A stretch of 10,972 nt of DNA, from positions 1 through 10,972 of the forward strand of contig WQXD01000097.1 in NCBI GenBank assembly GCA_009785015.1. The letters run 5' to 3'. The first letter of the stretch is position 1. Every line of letters begins with the position of its first letter. A model generated the notes under the pieces. It was not told where the DNA came from and made no database searches. It saw nothing but the letters and a program-made list of their open reading frames with translations. The stretch is from Oscillospiraceae bacterium. Its GTDB lineage: Bacteria > Bacillota_A > Clostridia > Oscillospirales > WRJC01. The translations under genes and the position numbers were made by a program. Shown piece after piece: positions 6,880-10,972 of this stretch.

Positions 6880-8376
6880 TTAATTCGCGTAATCCGCTGT
6901 GATTTTGTCGCAGACTTTCTGCAGGCCCGTCATGAAATTTTTTTCGTTTCTTTCGACAAAGGAGACATAATCGGTGCTTTTCGCGGAAAGAAGGCTGTTC
7001 ACCGAAAATGACAGGGCATTGCCGTTGCCGTAATTCAAGCCGAAATCGTAACACGCGCCGTCGTATATGATATCTATCATTTCTTTCGAATCTTCGTCGC
7101 GGGCCACTTTCGAAGTCAAAATGATGTCGTAATACGCGGGTACGACATACCTGTAGCTCTCCACCGCGAGCGCTTCGCAGACCGCTCCCGACACATCCGC
7201 ATTTGCGGTGATGGGCACCGTCAAAAACCCGTTCCACGAAAGGCTCCAATATTTTTCCTGCCTTTCTTCGAGTTTCGGGAAGGGCAGTATTCCGAATTCG
7301 ACTTCATATGTGCGGTAATACCGGCCGACGCTGAGTGCATCCGCGATAAAGAGCGCCCTGTTTGTGTTCATGTTGAGATCCGGCTGGAATTTTCTGCCGG
7401 GGACGTCCAAGGTGTTGGGGTCCCAGTCTTCCGTAAAAGTGGAATCGCTGTAGATCAGATCGGACAGGGTTTGGATGATCTGGCCGTATTTTTCATCGTA
7501 AAGGTTCAGCAACAGCTCTCCGTCATTTGTTTTGGTCACGGTGTTCATGCCGCACCCGTGCAGCGCGCTCTGCAGCATCCATCCGACGGTGGTCACAAAT
7601 CCGTACTGATCCTCTTTGTCCATCTTGCCGTCGCCGTTGAGGTCTTTTGAAGTCTGTTTGGCCATTTCGGCCAGTTTGCTCCAGGTCCATTTCCCGGCTT
7701 TCACGAGCTCATACGGGTTTTCCAGGGCGTAATCCTGTATCAGGCCCTTGTTGAAGTAGATCACGTTGGGGTCGAATATGATGAGATCGCTGACAGCCAG
7801 AAGCAGCACGTTCTGCACCGACAGTTCCGCGTTCATCTGCTGGTTCCACCACGGCTTGGAAAAGTCCGCGTAGGCAATCTTGTTCCAGTCGTGCACAAAT
7901 CCTATCATTTCGGGATTGCCCGCAATGCAGTGCGTCAGCATAAGCTGATACTCGTCCACTCCCGCCAGCACCGTTCTGAGCAGCTCTTCGGCTATTATGT
8001 TCGCTGCGTTCCCTCCGCCCTTGCTTATGTAGTTTATATTTATATTCAGCCGTTCCTCGACGTTTTTCTGGCGCCTGTAGACCGCGTCGTTCATGATTTC
8101 GCCGATTTCCTCATCGACAAAATAATAGGAGGGGTACATGCTCCACAGAGGATAAAATATGTTGAAGCCGATTCCGCCGAAGTTGAGATCTTTGGGCAGG
8201 TTGTCTTTAACCGCCAACCGCGGATCGCCCAAATCGGGCTGCTCCGGAGTGTCATCCGCCGAATCGGCCGCTTTTTGCTCTTCCGGTTTGTTTTCGTCGG
8301 CGCCGCATGACGCAAGACACAGCGCCGGCGCGGCAATCATCGCGGCGGCCAATAAAACAATCAGCAGTTTTTTCAC
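6880..8376 (-). CDS. Extracellular solute-binding lipoprotein, carbohydrate ABC type
   Basis: A 498-residue protein. A lipoprotein signal peptide (Lys2-3, hydrophobic 4-20) ends in lipobox LASC with Cys24 as the lipidated residue. An acidic, disordered linker covers about 27-50, then the mature domain begins. The segment GEIMNDAVYRRQKNVEERLN (92-111) is typical of the large sugar- and oligosaccharide-binding proteins of Clostridia. Residues 245-256 (DLNGDGKMDKED) form an EF-hand-like calcium loop with Asp/Asn at positions 1, 3, 5, 9 and 12, a known feature of this family. It should be membrane-anchored and capture a saccharide for an ABC importer. The start is GTG, not ATG: GTGA overlaps the UroD-like stop by 4 nt, with GGAGGG in the usual position, so translation is coupled. 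No importer permease or ATPase for it is in the window; the exporters downstream are a different class. The ligand is unknown. Confidence 0.9.
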   Translation of the reverse strand: MKKLLIVLLAAAMIAAPALCLASCGADENKPEEQKAADSADDTPEQPDLGDPRLAVKDNLPKDLNFGGIGFNIFYPLWSMYPSYYFVDEEIGEIMNDAVYRRQKNVEERLNININYISKGGGNAANIIAEELLRTVLAGVDEYQLMLTHCIAGNPEMIGFVHDWNKIAYADFSKPWWNQQMNAELSVQNVLLLAVSDLIIFDPNVIYFNKGLIQDYALENPYELVKAGKWTWSKLAEMAKQTSKDLNGDGKMDKEDQYGFVTTVGWMLQSALHGCGMNTVTKTNDGELLLNLYDEKYGQIIQTLSDLIYSDSTFTEDWDPNTLDVPGRKFQPDLNMNTNRALFIADALSVGRYYRTYEVEFGILPFPKLEERQEKYWSLSWNGFLTVPITANADVSGAVCEALAVESYRYVVPAYYDIILTSKVARDEDSKEMIDIIYDGACYDFGLNYGNGNALSFSVNSLLSAKSTDYVSFVERNEKNFMTGLQKVCDKITADYAN

Positions 8377-9350
8377 TTTTTTGCCCTCCGCGCCAGTTCC
8401 AATTCTTCCAATATGACCGCGATATTGTCGAGGGGGACGTCCTCCGAAATCTCGGCGTAAAGCGAAAGCCCGCCCTCAGGCGCAGCAAGAGCGTCCACGC
8501 ATTCGCGCACATGGTCCCGAAGCTGGGTTTCAGTCGCGGTAAAAAACATCTGGCGGTCGAGGTCGAGATGCACCGCCATACGGCACCGCCCAACGCCGCG
8601 CGTAACATCCACGAGATTTTTCAGGCCGTTTGCCCGGTACTGGGGATTTATATAGCGCAGGCCGCAGTCGTGCAAATCGGGGATTATTTCATATATGCAG
8701 CCGTCGGAATGCATGCCGATCAATTTGTTTCTGGCTACGCACGGCGCGAAAAGTTTTTCGAAACAGGGCTTTAATATCTTCCGCCACTTTTCCGGTCCGG
8801 TCGGAAGCATATTCTGCATTCCGAGGTCGTCGGCAAAGGAGATAATCGGCGCCTCGCCCATATGATCAAGGGCTAATTTCACCTGGCGCATGTTGTACTG
8901 CAGCACTTTGTCGATCAATACAAAAAATTCATCTGGTTCTTCGGCGAAATCGACCATGCACTCCTCATATCCGCGCAGATACGTCAGCCTTAAAAACATG
9001 AGCCCGTGCTCGAGCCCGATGTCCTTTTCGGGGATTTGCAGATCATATACATCTTCCCGGTTCTGCACCGCGTGTCCGATGCAAATGGAATCGTGCCCTT
9101 CGATTATGTTGTCCCATTCACAGCCCCAATGGTCGAAATGGCGGCCGTACTGGTACTGCCATATCCCGGGAGGGGCCGCTATGGTCATTTTGTAGTCCCC
9201 CTCTTTATAGCCGGGGAAGATGTCCGGATGTTTCAAAACCAATTTTTCGAGTTCTGCTCCGTGACGTTTCCATGTGGGCACATACAGCCCCATAGTCACG
9301 GGAATATATTCGGGCCGGTTGAAAGTCATCGCCTTTTCGAAATCGTTCAT
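8373..9350 (-). CDS. Uroporphyrinogen decarboxylase-like (UroD/MtaA superfamily) protein
   Basis: A 325-residue protein with the UroD-fold layout: N-terminal RPEYIPV (12-18), a central SFADDLGMQNMLPTGPEKW (171-189), HSDG at 214-217, the INPQYRANGLKNLVDVTRGV stretch (234-253), and a C-terminal GGLSLYAEISEDVPLDNI (293-310) typical of the group. The superfamily holds heme-pathway UroD and the cobamide-dependent methyltransferases MtaA, MtbA and CmuA. In MtaA-type enzymes zinc is held by an HxC pair plus a later Cys; here the position reads H214-S-D216, so a thiolate ligand is missing and the catalytic chemistry is uncertain. No heme genes surround it. Members of this kind recur in Clostridia sugar loci beside solute-binding and Gfo/Idh/MocA genes, so a role in that catabolism is inferred. 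ATG at 9350 follows GGGAGG by 7 nt; an upstream in-frame TTG lies on the ribosome binding site and is rejected. It is the first gene of the block. Confidence 0.85.
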   Translation of the reverse strand: MNDFEKAMTFNRPEYIPVTMGLYVPTWKRHGAELEKLVLKHPDIFPGYKEGDYKMTIAAPPGIWQYQYGRHFDHWGCEWDNIIEGHDSICIGHAVQNREDVYDLQIPEKDIGLEHGLMFLRLTYLRGYEECMVDFAEEPDEFFVLIDKVLQYNMRQVKLALDHMGEAPIISFADDLGMQNMLPTGPEKWRKILKPCFEKLFAPCVARNKLIGMHSDGCIYEIIPDLHDCGLRYINPQYRANGLKNLVDVTRGVGRCRMAVHLDLDRQMFFTATETQLRDHVRECVDALAAPEGGLSLYAEISEDVPLDNIAVILEELELARRAKK

Positions 9351-9357
9351 AAGTTTT

Positions 9358-9363
9358 CCTCCC
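9358..9363 (-). promoter_or_regulatory. Ribosome binding site deciding the UroD-like start
   Basis: GGGAGG on the minus strand, 7 nt before the ATG at 9350. The in-frame TTG further upstream overlaps this element, so the start is the ATG. Confidence 0.85.
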
Positions 9364-9401
9364 AATTACTTGCCGTATATTTTTTTATTTGTTTTGCTCT
9401 A

Positions 9402-9430
9402 AGTATAACAAATATATTTTTTATTGTCAA
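9402..9430 (-). promoter_or_regulatory. Near-consensus sigma-A promoter of the UroD/SBP/exporter block
   Basis: On the minus strand TTGACA (9430-9425), a 17-nt spacer, and TATACT (9407-9402), with TGT directly before the -10 forming an extended element. Predicted start is near 9395, about 45 nt before the UroD-like ATG. The match is 6 of 6 at -35 and 5 of 6 at -10, so basal strength should be high unless a regulator blocks it. Confidence 0.85.
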
Positions 9431-9448
9431 CAACTTTTTTAAAACTTA

Positions 9449-9477
9449 TTGACATCGAAAAATAAATCTGATATACT
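9449..9477 (+). promoter_or_regulatory. Near-consensus sigma-A promoter of the oxidoreductase/amidohydrolase pair
   Basis: TTGACA (9449-9454), a 17-nt spacer and TATACT (9472-9477), with TGA before the -10 as an extended element. Predicted start is near 9484, about 36 nt before the ATG at 9521. Its hexamers and spacer length equal those of the divergent promoter, from which its -35 is separated by 18 nt. Confidence 0.87.
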
Positions 9478-9520
9478 TTGAAGTGAAAAGGCGCGATAAG
9501 TAATATTTTAAGGAGGTTTT

Positions 9521-10561
9521 ATGAAAAAATTGAAAGTGGCGGTGCTCGGGCTGGGCTGTATCAGTTATTCGCACATACCCGCATATAAAAACATTCCCGA
9601 AGTCGAATTGTACGCGATATGCGACAAAAGCGAAAACTGGCTCGCATACAGGGCGAAACAGCTGAATATATCCCATATGTACACGGATTACAAAAAGCTT
9701 TTGGAGAATCCGGAAATCGACGCCGTGAGCGTCTGCCTTCCGACCAAATTCCACGCCGAGGCGAGCATTTGCGCGCTCAACGCGGGAAAACATGTGCTGT
9801 GCGAAAAACCGATGGCGATAAATGCAAAAGAAGCGGCGGCCATGTGCGAAGCTGCCGAAAAAAACGGCAAAAAGCTGATGATAAGCCACAACCAGAGATT
9901 TGATTTGGACGTGCAGCTGATGCAAAAGAGAATGAAAGAGGGATTTTTCGGGGATATATATTTTGCCCGGATAGGCTGGCGGCGTTCTCTGGGCATACTG
10001 CCGGAGCAGGATTTGGTCAGGGAAAACGGGGAACATTACAGCCGCAACTGGTTCAATGAAAAAGACAACGGCGGCGGGGTTCTGCGCGATTTGGGCTCGC
10101 ATTTGCTCGATTTGACGATGTTTGTCACGGACTTTCCGAAATTGGTATCGGCAGACGCGAGCTGCTACCGGAAATTTTACGTTCCGGGGTATGACGGCTC
10201 GTATGTATGCGACAGCGAAGACCTCGCTTCGGCGCATTTGAAATTCGACACAGGGCTCACGATCCAGATGGAGGTGAGTTTCGGGTCTCTTATAGAGCGC
10301 GAAGTGCTGTTCACGGAAATATACGGGACAAAAGGCGGGGCCTCGAGAAGGGACGGCAAATTGAAATTCATAAAAGACAACGGCGGAATATGCGAAACCG
10401 AAGAGATAACAAAATACGATTTTGAGTCAAAATGTTCCCAGGCGAGGTTTGTGGACGCGATTTTAAACGACACCGAAGTCCCCGTGACGCCAGAGCAGGG
10501 ACTTGGCGTCATCGGGATATTGGACGCGATATACAAATCCGCGGGGGATATAAAAAATTAA
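9521..10561 (+). CDS. Gfo/Idh/MocA-family NAD(P)-dependent oxidoreductase
   Basis: A 346-residue cytosolic protein of standard length for the family. The N-terminal Rossmann domain opens with KVAVLGLGCIS (5-15), whose GxGxxS loop binds the dinucleotide. D35 in AICD follows the second strand and suggests NAD preference. CEKPMA at 94-99 contains the signature EKP with K96. The C-terminal domain carries GGGVLRDLGSHLLDL (184-198), with D190 and H194 as the family's substrate-binding and acid-base residues. Members oxidise or reduce sugars, inositols or sugar acids at a ring hydroxyl, and some act in epimerisation, deglycosylation or demethylation pathways; the substrate here is unknown. AGGAGG at 9511-9516 lies 4 nt before the ATG, a slightly short but strong site. 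It is first in a plus-strand unit with the amidohydrolase 30 nt downstream and divergent from the UroD-like gene, which suggests a shared pathway. Confidence 0.93.
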   Translation: MKKLKVAVLGLGCISYSHIPAYKNIPEVELYAICDKSENWLAYRAKQLNISHMYTDYKKLLENPEIDAVSVCLPTKFHAEASICALNAGKHVLCEKPMAINAKEAAAMCEAAEKNGKKLMISHNQRFDLDVQLMQKRMKEGFFGDIYFARIGWRRSLGILPEQDLVRENGEHYSRNWFNEKDNGGGVLRDLGSHLLDLTMFVTDFPKLVSADASCYRKFYVPGYDGSYVCDSEDLASAHLKFDTGLTIQMEVSFGSLIEREVLFTEIYGTKGGASRRDGKLKFIKDNGGICETEEITKYDFESKCSQARFVDAILNDTEVPVTPEQGLGVIGILDAIYKSAGDIKN

Positions 10562-10591
10562 TTAACAAAAAAGAGAAAGGAAAAATCAAAA

Positions 10592-10972
10592 ATGACGGAA
10601 GAACTATACAGCGCCCTGTGCGAAATACCGATGCTTGACGCGCACACCCACATCGACGCGGGCCATATGAGCGCGCGCGGGCTTTACGATATTCTGCTAT
10701 ATCACATGGTCATATCCGATCTTTACAGCGCGGGCTGCCCCGACGGCCACAGGATGTCGGAAGAGCCCGACGAGGCCGAAATCGAGCAGCGCATCAAAAA
10801 CGCGCTGCCGTATATAAAGTACATTCAGAACACAAGCTGTTTTTGGGGGATGAAAACACTTCTCGCCGATTTGTACGGCTGGGAAGAAGGTATAACAGAG
10901 CAGAACTGGCGCAGATTGGACGCCCTTATACGCGCGAAATCCGGCGCCTGCTGGGCCAAGGAGATATTGAAC
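10592..10972 (+). CDS. Amidohydrolase / uronate-isomerase-like protein, N-terminal part
   Basis: The open frame starts at the ATG at 10592 and runs to the window end without a stop; 127 residues are visible. Residues 14-20 read MLDAHTH, the HxH metal motif (H18, H20) on the first barrel strand of the amidohydrolase superfamily. The following ARGLYDILLYHMVISDLYSA (28-47) resembles the early helical region of the uronate isomerase (glucuronate isomerase UxaC) branch, in which HxH is followed by a short helix and a 'YH..' segment. Uronate isomerases interconvert uronates and ketouronates in sugar-acid breakdown. This would fit the oxidoreductase 30 nt upstream, but other metal-dependent hydrolases of the superfamily remain possible because the later His, Lys and Asp ligands lie beyond the window. 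A modest ribosome binding site (AAAGG, 11 nt before ATG) is present. Confidence 0.8.
   Translation, partial: MTEELYSALCEIPMLDAHTHIDAGHMSARGLYDILLYHMVISDLYSAGCPDGHRMSEEPDEAEIEQRIKNALPYIKYIQNTSCFWGMKTLLADLYGWEEGITEQNWRRLDALIRAKSGACWAKEILN

Larger units (their letters stand above)
1244..9400 (-). other. Predicted six-gene transcription unit
   Basis: Six genes on one strand (UroD-like, solute-binding lipoprotein, esterase, exporter subunit 1, exporter subunit 2, methyltransferase) are separated by -4, 17, 7, 24 and 11 nt. No intrinsic terminator (GC hairpin plus T-run) is visible at any junction, and a single strong promoter precedes the first gene. Internal promoters inside coding sequence cannot be excluded, so the exporters and methyltransferase may also be transcribed separately. 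Confidence 0.7.
9401..9478. repeat. Imperfect inverted repeat formed by two mirror-image promoters
   Basis: Arm 9449-9478 and the reverse complement of arm 9401-9430 are identical at 24 of 30 positions. The match covers both hexamers, a shared AAAAATA in the spacer and the base after the -10. The 18-nt centre is AT-rich with a TTTTTTAAAA core. Part of the similarity is forced by promoter consensus, but 11 of 17 spacer positions also agree. The inner ends extend the symmetry (TGTCAACAA at 9425-9433 against TTATTGACA at 9446-9454), which could form an operator between the -35 elements. Confidence 0.7.

Noticed and set aside
6863..7249. An N-terminal extension of the esterase frame by 129 residues
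   Set aside because: It lies entirely over the solute-binding gene in another frame, is Arg-rich and low-information, and the true start at 6862 has AAGGAGT 8 nt upstream and begins esterase homology.
7609..7644. A dockerin repeat in the solute-binding protein
   Set aside because: There is only one calcium-loop-like segment (residues 245-256), within a solute-binding fold; loops of this kind are a normal feature of the family, and no second repeat or linker is present.
8373..9350. Heme-pathway uroporphyrinogen decarboxylase
   Set aside because: The fold matches, but the heme enzyme's characteristic N-terminal arginine-rich substrate motif is not apparent and no heme gene is nearby.
9446..10237. 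A 263-codon minus-strand open frame opposite the oxidoreductase
   Set aside because: It is antisense to a well-supported Gfo/Idh/MocA gene, has no recognisable domain, and the codon-phase bias explains the lack of stops.
1..10972. A defence island, CRISPR array, insertion sequence or prophage
   Set aside because: No spaced direct repeats, transposase, integrase, nuclease or phage structural gene was found, and every long frame is accounted for by metabolic, transport or regulatory genes.

Overview
The window looks like a chromosomal segment from an anaerobic Clostridia-type member of the Bacillota, perhaps a gut or rumen lineage. The reasons are: strong AGGAGG-type ribosome binding sites, near-consensus sigma-A promoters, an AbrB-type regulator with a zinc ribbon, a lipoprotein solute-binding protein of the kind abundant in gut Clostridia, frequent ATA codons, and small accessory-metabolism genes (UroD-like, Gfo/Idh/MocA, amidohydrolase). 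No rRNA, tRNA, CRISPR array, insertion sequence or phage gene was seen. The organism assignment is inference.

Layout. At the left edge a small AbrB-fold regulator (35-280, minus) is divergent from a ROK-family sugar kinase (397-1278, plus), with an AT-rich shared regulatory gap between them. The kinase runs tail-to-tail into a six-gene minus-strand block: UroD-like protein (8373-9350), lipoprotein solute-binding protein (6880-8376), serine esterase (6107-6862), two ABC exporter half-transporters (4261-6099 and 2416-4236) and a SAM-dependent methyltransferase (1244-2404). Junctions in this block are -4, 17, 7, 24 and 11 nt, so it is probably one transcription unit. The 170-nt gap 9351-9520 holds two mirror-image promoters, one driving the block and one driving a plus-strand pair: a Gfo/Idh/MocA oxidoreductase (9521-10561) and the start of an amidohydrolase / uronate-isomerase-like protein (10592-10972, cut by the window end).

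How the genes may work together. The solute-binding lipoprotein, ROK kinase, Gfo/Idh/MocA oxidoreductase, UroD-like protein, esterase and HxH amidohydrolase fit the catabolism of a sugar, sugar acid or acylated/methylated carbohydrate. No importer permease lies in the window, so the binding protein is an orphan here. The two ABC half-transporters form a coherent heterodimeric exporter: the first lacks the catalytic glutamate and the second has an altered signature motif, which together give one degenerate and one consensus ATP site. Why an exporter and a methyltransferase are transcribed behind a carbohydrate-type cassette is the main functional puzzle.

The most notable non-coding signal is the divergent promoter pair at 9401-9478. 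Each promoter has TTGACA, a 17-nt spacer with an extended -10 TGn, and TATACT. The two 30-nt arms are inverted copies identical at 24 of 30 positions. No clearly new defence or mobile system was found.
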